A DNA stretch of 64,000 bases from an uncultured Prevotella sp. (GTDB taxonomy: Bacteria > Bacteroidota > Bacteroidia > Bacteroidales > Bacteroidaceae): positions 1 through 64,000 of the forward strand of contig CAMUYR010000002.1 of NCBI GenBank assembly GCA_947164965.1, written 5' to 3'. The position numbers and the translations under genes are program-made. Position 1 is the first letter of the stretch. Every line of letters starts with the position of its first letter. The notes under the pieces are model-generated. The model searched no databases, was not told where the DNA came from, and was given only the letters and a program-made list of their open reading frames with translations. Below, in pieces: positions 53,027-60,996 of this stretch.

Positions 53027-53434
53027 TTTCTTGAAGGCAAAAAACTTCTGTCCAATATAGTTGATAATCATAAAGAGTCCTGTGCCTACGAGCATAGCGA
53101 CATTCTCTACGACGACCTTACTCAGATGCATGCTCTCCAAAGCGTAACGCGTTAAAGGTAAGGCAATACTATAGGCTAGCACATAGCATATAATAATATT
53201 GAGCGCAAACTTCGTGATGCTGCGCCAATCCGTTCCCTGATAGTGAAACGTGAAGTGCTTATTAAGAAAATAGCTGAGGATGCTGCCAAAGAAATAGTCG
53301 CAAAACGACGATACCCAATAAGAACAGCCAAACACATTGTAAAGTACCAGCATGATGGCAGTACCAAACAAGGTATTGACCACACCAACAATGAGGAAGG
53401 TGATAAACGACTTATCGAATACTCTTTGCTGCAT
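53018..53434 (-). CDS. GtrA-family membrane protein
   Basis: 138 residues and four helices. FLIVGVVNTLFGTAIMLVLYN and FFGSILSYFLNKHFTFHY are typical of GtrA. The family is thought to flip undecaprenyl-phosphate sugars. It overlaps the upstream GT87 gene by 23 bp on the same strand and the GT2 gene by 9 bp in convergence. Confidence 0.92.
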   Translation of the reverse strand: MQQRVFDKSFITFLIVGVVNTLFGTAIMLVLYNVFGCSYWVSSFCDYFFGSILSYFLNKHFTFHYQGTDWRSITKFALNIIICYVLAYSIALPLTRYALESMHLSKVVVENVAMLVGTGLFMIINYIGQKFFAFKKSV

Positions 53435-54578
53435 AATCCTTAGTGTACATCTCCCAACAGAGTTTCAGCCAGACTAATACTACGGGCAGAGCCTTCAGCG
53501 CATAAGGCTGTACCCACTCCTTTCGCAAATAGGCAGGAAACAGATCGCTAGGTGACAGACTGCTCAATATGAAGACGAACACCAGCAGGGCTATATCCCA
53601 ACCATTACGTTGCCAAGGGGCTGCTGTATACCAGATGACGACACCCACAAACGGAATGATATAACCGCTGGACTCACTACCAGTTGAAAACAAGACTACG
53701 AACATCAGGACAGAAGCCAACAGCGTCTGGCGAAATGCCACATGCTTATACTGCGAGAAGCGCAGATAAGGAATAGCGAACATCAGCAAACCTGGTGCAA
53801 TGAGCCATAAATCGCTGAACTGCAGGCCTGTAGTGCGATGAACCAACCCCAACAAAGAAATGTTCTGGGCTATCGAATCCAAATTCTCGCTATTCTTCTC
53901 TGTCAGACATACAAACCACTCATAGTATTGGTTGATGATATACTCAGGACTGCTGATAATCATGGGTAATGCAAAGAGCACAACACCCCACCCTATCAGC
54001 GACAGAACGAAACGCAACTTATGACGCGAGAAGAAGAAGAAAGCCAAGCCCACAATGCCATATAGCTTTACCAGCGTTCCTACCACTATAAAGAAGGCTG
54101 CTTCCGTATCGCGTTCCTTTTCTATTAAGAAGAAAGCCAAAAGGATGATAGCTGCAATCGCAATATTAAACTGCTGCATAAACAAGGCTGTCAGCAATTC
54201 ATGGGCACAGAACCAGAAGATGAATATCTGCTGATACTTCGTCATGTTGGAGCGACGCACTGACACATAGAGGAACAGCGACAACGCTACACACCACAGC
54301 AACATGCCCACCCATTCAGGCACAACGGCAAAAGGAGCAAAAACCAATGAGAAAAAAGGTCCGTAGTGGTTGACATCCCAATACTCCTGAGGATAAGCCT
54401 CATATAACGGCAATTGCTGCCACACATGCCAGAACACCCCTCGGAATATCAGAAAGTTGTTATGTGAATGCATCTTAGCCAATGCTGACACGATGCCCAA
54501 TATCAGCCACAACCCTAACAGCGTGCGATAGTCGCTGAAGAAGGGCTTAGACAGGAACGCCTTACATTTCTCAATCAT
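53412..54578 (-). CDS. Polytopic glycosyltransferase, GT87/DUF2029-like
   Basis: 388 residues and about ten helices. A first-loop acidic motif lies in YWDVNHYGPFFSLVFAPFA, as in GT-C enzymes of the GT87 family, which use polyprenyl-phosphate sugars. It would consume the product of GtrB/GtrA-type enzymes. Its promoter interlocks with that of the divergent GT2 gene at 54631. Confidence 0.8.
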   Translation of the reverse strand: MIEKCKAFLSKPFFSDYRTLLGLWLILGIVSALAKMHSHNNFLIFRGVFWHVWQQLPLYEAYPQEYWDVNHYGPFFSLVFAPFAVVPEWVGMLLWCVALSLFLYVSVRRSNMTKYQQIFIFWFCAHELLTALFMQQFNIAIAAIILLAFFLIEKERDTEAAFFIVVGTLVKLYGIVGLAFFFFSRHKLRFVLSLIGWGVVLFALPMIISSPEYIINQYYEWFVCLTEKNSENLDSIAQNISLLGLVHRTTGLQFSDLWLIAPGLLMFAIPYLRFSQYKHVAFRQTLLASVLMFVVLFSTGSESSGYIIPFVGVVIWYTAAPWQRNGWDIALLVFVFILSSLSPSDLFPAYLRKEWVQPYALKALPVVLVWLKLCWEMYTKDYAAKSIR

Positions 54579-54593
54579 TATTTATCTGTTTTG

Positions 54594-54628
54594 TTTGCAA
54601 AATTAATATATTTTTTTTAATTTTGCAC
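54594..54628. promoter_or_regulatory. Interlocked divergent promoters
   Basis: Plus strand: TTTG (54594-54597), a 20-bp spacer and TAATTTTG (54618-54625). Minus strand: -7 box TAATTTTG (54605-54598), with its -33 region over 54626-54628. Each -7 box abuts or overlaps the other promoter's -33 element, giving the palindrome GCAAAATTAA-N10-TTAATTTTGC. The plus-strand ATG at 54631 is only 6 bp after the -7 box, so that mRNA is probably leaderless. Confidence 0.7.
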
Positions 54629-54630
54629 AC

Positions 54631-55395
54631 ATGAACGGAAAAAATCAAATATCGGTAGTTATCAACACCTATAATGCTGAGCTACATCTGCAACGCGTAC
54701 TCGACTCCGTCAAGGACTTCGACGAGGTGCTGATTTGCGATATGGAGAGCACGGACCATACGCTGGAGATAGCCCAGAAGAACGGTTGTCGAGTGGTGAC
54801 ATTCCCCAAAGAGGGACACACCATCGTGGAGCCGGCTCGTGAGTTTGCCATTCATGAGGCCAGCTATCCGTGGGTGTTGGTGATTGATGCCGATGAACTG
54901 GTGACGCCTGCATTGAAGGACTATCTCTATAATGTCATCGACAAGACTGATGCTCCAGCTGGTATCGCGATTCCCAGAAAGAACTATTTCATGGGCCGTT
55001 TCCTTCATTCTGCCTATCCTGACTATGTGTTGCGATTCTTCCGTCAGGACCTGACACATTGGCCTGCCATCATTCATTGCTCGCCAGAAGTTGATGGCAA
55101 GGTAGAACGTATTCCTGCCAAGCAAAAGGAGCTGGCTTTGGAACATCTGGCCAACGACTCCGTCAGCGATATTCTGCGCAAGTCGGATACCTATTCCAAC
55201 TACGAGCTGCCTCGTCGTCGCCACAAGAACTACGGCATAGGAGCCCTGATAGGTCGCCCCCTGTTCCGTTTCTTCAAATCATACGTGCTGAAGCGTGGCT
55301 TCCTGGATGGGAAGCCTGGACTGATTCATGCCTTACTGGATGCCCACTATCAGTTTGTCATCGTTTCGAAACTGATAGAAGAACGCAAGTCTTAG
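54631..55395 (+). CDS. Glycosyltransferase family 2, WaaE/KdtX-like
   Basis: 254 residues. ISVVINTYNAELHLQRVLDSV, ICDMESTDHTLEIA and VIDADELVTP form the GT-A core of the family that adds hexose or heptose to LPS inner core. The C-terminal region is basic (LPRRRHKNYGIGALIGRPLFRF). The fold begins at residue 7, so no later start is possible. Its end overlaps the convergent GT2 gene by 4 bp. Confidence 0.9.
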   Translation: MNGKNQISVVINTYNAELHLQRVLDSVKDFDEVLICDMESTDHTLEIAQKNGCRVVTFPKEGHTIVEPAREFAIHEASYPWVLVIDADELVTPALKDYLYNVIDKTDAPAGIAIPRKNYFMGRFLHSAYPDYVLRFFRQDLTHWPAIIHCSPEVDGKVERIPAKQKELALEHLANDSVSDILRKSDTYSNYELPRRRHKNYGIGALIGRPLFRFFKSYVLKRGFLDGKPGLIHALLDAHYQFVIVSKLIEERKS

Positions 55396-56390
55396 CGTTG
55401 CATCTTCTTATCCTTTCTGCGTTGCGACAACGAGAAGGCTGACGTTATTCGCATCATTCTGACAAAAAAGTCGATATCCCACAAAAGCAGTTTCAGGCGG
55501 AAATAGTATTTCCCACCCAATTCGTGCTTGGTGACAGGCAGGAACTGCTGAAGCTCCTGACGCACCTCAGCTATGATATCTCGCATCTGCGAATCATAGT
55601 TCGACATTCTTGCCAAGTCCTTTGTCAGCTTGATACATCCTCGCAGATAAAGGCGTCTGTTTTCTGATTCCCAACCTGGCAATAGGTTGCGATCAGCGAT
55701 ATAGTGATAGCGTTCCCTGATAGCTTGGAAGAAGTGGTTGCCATTCTTAGGATTATAAGAATGAAGCGAACTGCTCGACAACTGTCTGTAATGATAGAAA
55801 GCGTGATGCAGAACTGCCACTCGCTTTGCATGCAGCATCCATTTGAAGATGGTGGCATGATCTTCGTAGGGATTCAGGTCAGGCATCAGTTCCTGTACCA
55901 CCTCACGTTTGAAAAGCATCGACCAGAGATAACTGCCTATCTTTCCTGTCAACAGCAACTTGACAGCCTCCTGTGCATCATAAGTTGTCTGGAAACCATC
56001 CGCATTAACCAGTTTCTTCGAACCATCATTGTAGTCTTCAACATATCCGCAGATAATAATCTCTGCCTGCTCTTTACTCATGGTCTGCAGCATCGTAGCG
56101 TACATATCAGGCTCTATCCAGTCATCGCAATCCACAAAACTCACATAGTCCCCATGAGCTATCGCTAATCCATCGTTGCGAGCTGCAGCCTGTCCTCCAT
56201 TCTCCTTATGTATCACTCTGATACGTGGCTCTTGAGCAGCATATTCGTCACAAACACGACCAGAATCATCAGTAGAGCCATCGTCTACCAGCAACAGTTC
56301 CCAGTCCTGATAAGTCTGATGAATGATAGAATCAAAACACGGACGAAGATAATCGCCACCATTATATACTGGTATAATAATACTGATCAT
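55392..56390 (-). CDS. Glycosyltransferase family 2
   Basis: 332 residues. MISIIIPVYNGGDYLRPCFDSI, LLVDDGSTDDSG, NGGQAAARNDGL and the DCDDW metal motif define the GT-A domain. The C-terminal half (about 200-332) is helical. It probably extends an O-antigen or capsule repeat. It follows the GT11 gene after 6 bp on the minus strand. Confidence 0.93.
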   Translation of the reverse strand: MISIIIPVYNGGDYLRPCFDSIIHQTYQDWELLLVDDGSTDDSGRVCDEYAAQEPRIRVIHKENGGQAAARNDGLAIAHGDYVSFVDCDDWIEPDMYATMLQTMSKEQAEIIICGYVEDYNDGSKKLVNADGFQTTYDAQEAVKLLLTGKIGSYLWSMLFKREVVQELMPDLNPYEDHATIFKWMLHAKRVAVLHHAFYHYRQLSSSSLHSYNPKNGNHFFQAIRERYHYIADRNLLPGWESENRRLYLRGCIKLTKDLARMSNYDSQMRDIIAEVRQELQQFLPVTKHELGGKYYFRLKLLLWDIDFFVRMMRITSAFSLSQRRKDKKMQR

Positions 56391-56396
56391 GCTCTA

Positions 56397-57224
56397 TTAC
56401 GGATTATTGTATACAAAGACATATTCCAACTGGGGAAGCAGCTCGTCAAACGATTTGAAAAGATGCTCTTCGACAGGTGCATCAGCATCTCCAATCCAGT
56501 AAAGAGGTGCATCGTGATACATCGATGCAACAAGTGTAAAGGTACTGGTGGCACCTATCAGATAGTCACAATGGGAAAGCAGACAAAGGTCTTCAGCAGG
56601 GTTACCATCAGGAAACTCCACATGACACTGTGGCAACTGCTGGCGGAAATAATCGCGATTCAAGTCAGGATCATTGCCACAAATGTAAACATGTATCGTC
56701 TCGTCAGGATGAAGCGTGCAAAAACTCCGGATAAGCTGAAGATACTGTTCGTCAGTATAGTAGAAACGACCTCCTTGAAAGGTGGCATAATCGCCTCGAC
56801 GGATATGAACTCCCAATCGCAAACCCTCGTGCATCCGCTGGGCTACACGCTGTTCAATATCATCGTGAAAGGCAAAAAGCTGCAGAATTTCCTGCTTATA
56901 TTTCAAGAACAAGTCGAACCATTTGACACACCAACCTTCTGCCAACACCATGCGTTTCTCCATCATGATACGCTCCTGATGACTGGTGTCTGCCTTGTAA
57001 TCATGGAACCCAACGGTAGGAATGAGTCCCAATCGTGCTGCATATTTGGCAAAGAGATAGTCCCACACATGATGATTAGGCGTTTGGCAGATGTGGAAAT
57101 ATTGATATTTATAGGCAAAACGCATCGACATGGTCTTTCGTCCATGTTCTCTGCCCCAGGCATACAGCTGCCCGTATTGCAGGATATTATTGCACATGCG
57201 CCCCTTATCTGTTACGAATATCAT
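56397..57224 (-). CDS. Alpha-1,2-fucosyltransferase (GT11-like)
   Basis: 275 residues. The GDP-fucose-binding motif HIRRGDY is at 140-146. The N-terminal motif (GRMCNNILQYGQLYAW) is a divergent form of the usual GGLGNQ block. CDYLIGATSTFTLVASMY is the third family motif. It should transfer fucose to a terminal galactose. It is co-transcribed with a GT2. A GT6 gene lies about 1.1 kb away on the opposite strand. Confidence 0.82.
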   Translation of the reverse strand: MIFVTDKGRMCNNILQYGQLYAWGREHGRKTMSMRFAYKYQYFHICQTPNHHVWDYLFAKYAARLGLIPTVGFHDYKADTSHQERIMMEKRMVLAEGWCVKWFDLFLKYKQEILQLFAFHDDIEQRVAQRMHEGLRLGVHIRRGDYATFQGGRFYYTDEQYLQLIRSFCTLHPDETIHVYICGNDPDLNRDYFRQQLPQCHVEFPDGNPAEDLCLLSHCDYLIGATSTFTLVASMYHDAPLYWIGDADAPVEEHLFKSFDELLPQLEYVFVYNNP

Positions 57225-57249
57225 GCCGTGTTGAGCGTTTTATCATGGG

Positions 57250-57257
57250 CAAAGATA
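57250..57257 (-). promoter_or_regulatory. -7 box of the GT11-GT2 operon
   Basis: TATCTTTG on the minus strand, 25 bp before the GT11 ATG. Confidence 0.5.
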
Positions 57258-57319
57258 CGAAGAAATTATCAAATGATAAAATATTGGAGCTTTTTTTTGG
57301 GCAGTTCGGAATAAAATAG

Positions 57320-57327
57320 TATCTTTG
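57320..57327 (+). promoter_or_regulatory. -7 box of the acyltransferase gene
   Basis: TATCTTTG. The expected start site is near 57334, which makes the in-frame ATG at 57338 almost leaderless and favours the ATG at 57353. Confidence 0.55.
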
Positions 57328-57352
57328 CATCACACAAATGACGTGTCGGACT

Positions 57353-58276
57353 ATGATGTACTATATTACTTTCTTCTTTTGGCATCTGTTTTCATTGCTC
57401 CCTATGAGGGTGCATTACGTGTTGTCCGACCTCATTTTCCTCATTATCTATCATGTAACTGGCTATCGTAAGAAGATAGTCCGTAAGAACCTTTCCTCGT
57501 CATTCCCCGAGAAGAGTGCTGAGGAGTTACACGACATCGAGAAACGCTACTACCACTGGTTCTGCGACTATCTGGTAGAAACAGTAAAGATGTTCTCGAT
57601 TTCAGAGAAGGAAATGCGGAAGCGCATGAAGTTTGAGGGTATGGAACAGTTGGAAGAAGACTTCCGTGAAGGTCGTAGTGTCACGCTTTATCTGGGGCAT
57701 TACTGCAATTGGGAGTGGATCAGTTCACTACCATTGCATATTGATCCTAGCATCAAATCTGCACAACTGTATCATGCCATAGAGAATCCCACATTCGACA
57801 AGCTATTCCTTTATTCACGTGGTCGTTTCCATGCTCATTCATTGGAGATGAAAGAAGCGTTCGGCATTCTGAGGAATTGGCAGAAAGAAGGTTCCCTTTC
57901 TATCACTGGCTACATCTCCGACCAGGTGCCTGGCTTCAGCAGCATGCACTACTGGCCCATATTCCTGAACCACGACACACCAGCCTATACGGGTGCCGAA
58001 CGTATTGCCAGAGTACTGAACACAACGGTATATTATGTGGATATCATCCGTCCACGTCGTGGCTATTATGTGGCTCGGATGAAGAAAATTTGTACGGATA
58101 CAAAGAAGCTGCCTAAGTTTGGCATCACAGAACAATACTATCGTATGCTGGAGGACAGCATCAAGCGCAATCCGGAATTCTGGCTTTGGAGCCATAATCG
58201 CTGGAAACGCACCCGTGAACAATTCAACAATGAATATCCTGAAGAAGAGCGTAAGCGCATTCTCAGCAAACTATAA
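57353..58276 (+). CDS. Lipid A-type lauroyl/acyl acyltransferase (LpxL/HtrB family)
   Basis: 307 residues from the ATG at 57353; an ATG at 57338 in the same frame adds five residues. A single N-terminal helix (ITFFFWHLFSLLPMRVHYVL) is followed by the catalytic HX4E motif in GHYCNWEWISSLP. The PGFSSMHYWPIFLNHDTPAYTGAER region and FWLWSHNRWKRTRE are family blocks. It adds a secondary acyl chain to lipid A at the inner membrane. The GT6 gene follows after 17 bp. Confidence 0.92.
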   Translation: MMYYITFFFWHLFSLLPMRVHYVLSDLIFLIIYHVTGYRKKIVRKNLSSSFPEKSAEELHDIEKRYYHWFCDYLVETVKMFSISEKEMRKRMKFEGMEQLEEDFREGRSVTLYLGHYCNWEWISSLPLHIDPSIKSAQLYHAIENPTFDKLFLYSRGRFHAHSLEMKEAFGILRNWQKEGSLSITGYISDQVPGFSSMHYWPIFLNHDTPAYTGAERIARVLNTTVYYVDIIRPRRGYYVARMKKICTDTKKLPKFGITEQYYRMLEDSIKRNPEFWLWSHNRWKRTREQFNNEYPEEERKRILSKL

Positions 58277-58293
58277 TCAAACAGGAGATCGTC

Positions 58294-59052
58294 ATGAAGA
58301 TAGGTATATTATATATAGGTATAGGTCGCTATGTATGTTTCTGGCCTGACTTCTTCAAGAGTTGCGAAGAGAAATTAGTGACGGAAGCTGAGAAGCACTA
58401 CTATGTGTTTACAGACCAAGAGAGTCAGATAGAACCTCATGAACGTGTCAGGGTATTCCATCAGGACGATATGGGATGGCCCTTGAATTCGCTTTTCCGC
58501 TTTAAGATGTTTTCTCGCATCAAGGACCAGTTGGCTGACAACGACTATCTATTCTTCTTCAATAGTAATGCGAAAGTGGTGCAAACGGTGACTGCAGACG
58601 ATTTCCTGCCTAAGGACGAAGACTATTCTGCCCTTTGTATGGCAACGGACGATTATTCTGGTTTTGAGTCACGACCTGTCTCCGCTACTTATGTCGCTCC
58701 TGGTGAGACACGCCATTATTTCTCTGGAGCATTGAATGGTGGAAAGTGCAAGCCATATCTGGAGCTGATAGAAGGCTGTAACGAAATAGCTGATACCGAT
58801 CTGCGCAATGGTATCATGCCCGTATGGCACGACGAGTCTGTACTAAACCGTTTCCTAGTAGGCAAAAACATCAAGATCATGCATCGCGATATGGGTAAAC
58901 CTGCCAATTGGAGCAAGCCAGAGAATCCAAAGATTATTCTTCGACGCAAAGAAGATGTGCTAGGGCGCAGCTGGCTTCGCAACTATAAAGGCAGAGAGCA
59001 CACCAACACCTGGCTAAGAAAACAGCTTCGCAAATTGGGATTGGTTAGTTAG
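58294..59052 (+). CDS. GT6-family glycosyltransferase (ABO blood-group-like, NxN type)
   Basis: 252 residues. MKIGILYIGIGRYVCFWPDF, YYVFTD, MGWPLNSLFRFKMF and YFSGALNGGKCKPYLEL follow the bacterial GT6 pattern. The metal-binding DxD of vertebrate GT6 enzymes is replaced by N90-S-N92 (FFFNSNAKVV), as known for metal-independent bacterial GT6 proteins. HDESVLNRF is the conserved catalytic region. Family members add alpha-1,3-Gal or GalNAc to galactose, often 2'-fucosylated. Proximity to GT11 fits this. It is probably co-transcribed with the acyltransferase. Confidence 0.88.
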   Translation: MKIGILYIGIGRYVCFWPDFFKSCEEKLVTEAEKHYYVFTDQESQIEPHERVRVFHQDDMGWPLNSLFRFKMFSRIKDQLADNDYLFFFNSNAKVVQTVTADDFLPKDEDYSALCMATDDYSGFESRPVSATYVAPGETRHYFSGALNGGKCKPYLELIEGCNEIADTDLRNGIMPVWHDESVLNRFLVGKNIKIMHRDMGKPANWSKPENPKIILRRKEDVLGRSWLRNYKGREHTNTWLRKQLRKLGLVS

Positions 59053-60994
59053 GCTGTAGCCTGTCTTGCGTCATTCGTTCCATATACTGTTGAATGATCG
59101 CTTTTAATTCTCGCTCCATCTGTGGTTGCTGGGGCATCTTCCCTATCAGATTTTTCTGCATCAGCGAGTCTGTCAACGCATAGACAGCTTTTGTCTGCTG
59201 TCCATCAAACTGCAGCACATGTCCATGTTTTACATACTGATAGACACCATTCAGATAGTTGACAGCCCAAGTATCCTCAGTAGGAGTCTGCAGCACATCA
59301 ATACCAAAGGCAAAGTATGGTTTCTGATAGTGTAACATACCCATCAGCGTAGGCAGGATGTCAATCTGCTGGGCAATCTTGTCCTGCACTTCAGGCTCTC
59401 GTCCTGGCTCATATATAATAATAGGTGAACAGAAACCACCCAAATCTGTCTGATAGTAGTCATGGTCACTCATATTGGTATGGTCACTGGTCAACACAAA
59501 GATAGTGTTCTTAAACCAAGGTTGCTTGCTGGCTGTAGCAAAGAACTTGCCTAGAGCCATATCCGTATAGCGAATACATTTATGCATGATGATACCCTCT
59601 TCAGGATATACATCCTTATATTTCTCTGGTATCACATAGGGATGATGACTGGAGGCTGTGAAGACAGCTGTCATGAAGGGTTCCTTCATCTCCGACATCT
59701 TCGTAGCATAGTACTGCAGGAATGGTTCGTCCCAGATAGCCCACATACCATCGAAGTCATCATCGCCTCCAAAACGTTTATCCTCATTATAGTCCTCACG
59801 ACCATAATAGTCCTGAAAACCTGTGCTACGGGCAAAAGCCATAAAACCCATAGAGCCACGTTGGGCCCCATGGAAGAAAGCAGTCTGATAGCCTTCGCCA
59901 GCCAACAGCGAGGCAATACCACTGACATGATTCATGGAGGATGGCGTCAGGAAGAATGGCTCTACGAACATAGGTATTGACGACAGAATGCTGGGCATAC
60001 CATCAATACTCTTACGTCCGTTGCAGAACGAACGACTGAAGGTAACACTCTGACGAATCAGCGAGTCAATACAGGGTGTATAGCCCTTATATTTCCCATT
60101 CTCCAGATTCTTATTCAGAGCACCAATATATTCGCGTCCAAAACTCTCCACAATCAGCACTACGACATTCTTCTTGGTCATGGGGAGAGTGTCGTTAGGA
60201 AAATGAACAGGACTATAGACAGAAGCCATCTCTTGTGGGTCAGCATAATAGTCTGGAACCACAAAAACAGCCTTGCCAATAGTACGATAGAAGGCAAACG
60301 GTGTATTCAGCACCAAAGCTGCCTCAATAGGACGATCTGCATACTGGTTGGCATTGGATATGGTGATAGGACGCACAGCTGTAGTAAAACCACCACGAAT
60401 GCCAGCCACCACAAAAGGAGCCAACATAGCCAGTGATAAGAGATTAACGACGTCATATAACCACCAGCGTCTTTGTATCTTACCTAACCCTGAAGGGCGA
60501 TAGACTTTCCATAGAACCCATATCACCAAAACGAAAGCAATCACAAGATAGATGTGATGCCAAGCCTCCGTCAGGAAGATACCCCCTAGATTGCCCTCAT
60601 TAGAAAATTCGCTAAATATAGTAGTCGTCGTACGTCGCATGGTAAAGCGGAAATAGACGGCATCGCAGAGGTTCATGGCTAGCGCTACACCATTGACCAC
60701 CAGATAAACCCATTTACAAAGGTTCTGCCAGAAGGGATTCTCTTTACCATGCCAAGGTAAAAGCATCAGCACAATATAGGGAATATTGGTCACCAGAATA
60801 GCTGAGGTATCAAACACAAGTCCTCCACCAAACATCTCCATCAAACGACGGAAAGAAAGCCCCTGCTGGAAATAGCTATAGTTCACAAGCAGATAAGCCA
60901 CACGCGCCAAAAAGTAGACTACATATAGCAGTAGCAGGTTATAGAGTGTTGCCACCAAGGGTGAGAATAATCCTATTTTTCGAAAGCCTTTCAT
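59045..60994 (-). CDS. LTA-synthase-like membrane sulfatase-family protein (1)
   Basis: 649 residues. Five N-terminal helices are followed by an extracytoplasmic alkaline-phosphatase-superfamily domain (about 270-600). NVVVLIVESFGREYIGAL is the metal-binding start. NGRKSIDGMPSILSSIP contains the probable nucleophile. LTSDHTNMSDHDYYQTDLGG supplies further metal ligands. The family transfers phosphoglycerol or phosphoethanolamine from phospholipids to glycans or lipid A. It starts 2 bp after the paralogous gene upstream and follows an MsbA-type exporter. Confidence 0.85.
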   Translation of the reverse strand: MKGFRKIGLFSPLVATLYNLLLLYVVYFLARVAYLLVNYSYFQQGLSFRRLMEMFGGGLVFDTSAILVTNIPYIVLMLLPWHGKENPFWQNLCKWVYLVVNGVALAMNLCDAVYFRFTMRRTTTTIFSEFSNEGNLGGIFLTEAWHHIYLVIAFVLVIWVLWKVYRPSGLGKIQRRWWLYDVVNLLSLAMLAPFVVAGIRGGFTTAVRPITISNANQYADRPIEAALVLNTPFAFYRTIGKAVFVVPDYYADPQEMASVYSPVHFPNDTLPMTKKNVVVLIVESFGREYIGALNKNLENGKYKGYTPCIDSLIRQSVTFSRSFCNGRKSIDGMPSILSSIPMFVEPFFLTPSSMNHVSGIASLLAGEGYQTAFFHGAQRGSMGFMAFARSTGFQDYYGREDYNEDKRFGGDDDFDGMWAIWDEPFLQYYATKMSEMKEPFMTAVFTASSHHPYVIPEKYKDVYPEEGIIMHKCIRYTDMALGKFFATASKQPWFKNTIFVLTSDHTNMSDHDYYQTDLGGFCSPIIIYEPGREPEVQDKIAQQIDILPTLMGMLHYQKPYFAFGIDVLQTPTEDTWAVNYLNGVYQYVKHGHVLQFDGQQTKAVYALTDSLMQKNLIGKMPQQPQMERELKAIIQQYMERMTQDRLQPN

Positions 60995-60996
60995 AC

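Noticed and set aside
54594..54628. Invertible promoter (phase-variation inverton)
   Set aside because: The inverted arms are the -7 boxes themselves, only 10 bp apart. There is no recombinase gene or longer flanking inverted repeat.
56208..57314. 368-codon plus-strand ORF across the GT2 and GT11 genes
   Set aside because: It runs antisense to two real glycosyltransferase genes and has no motifs.
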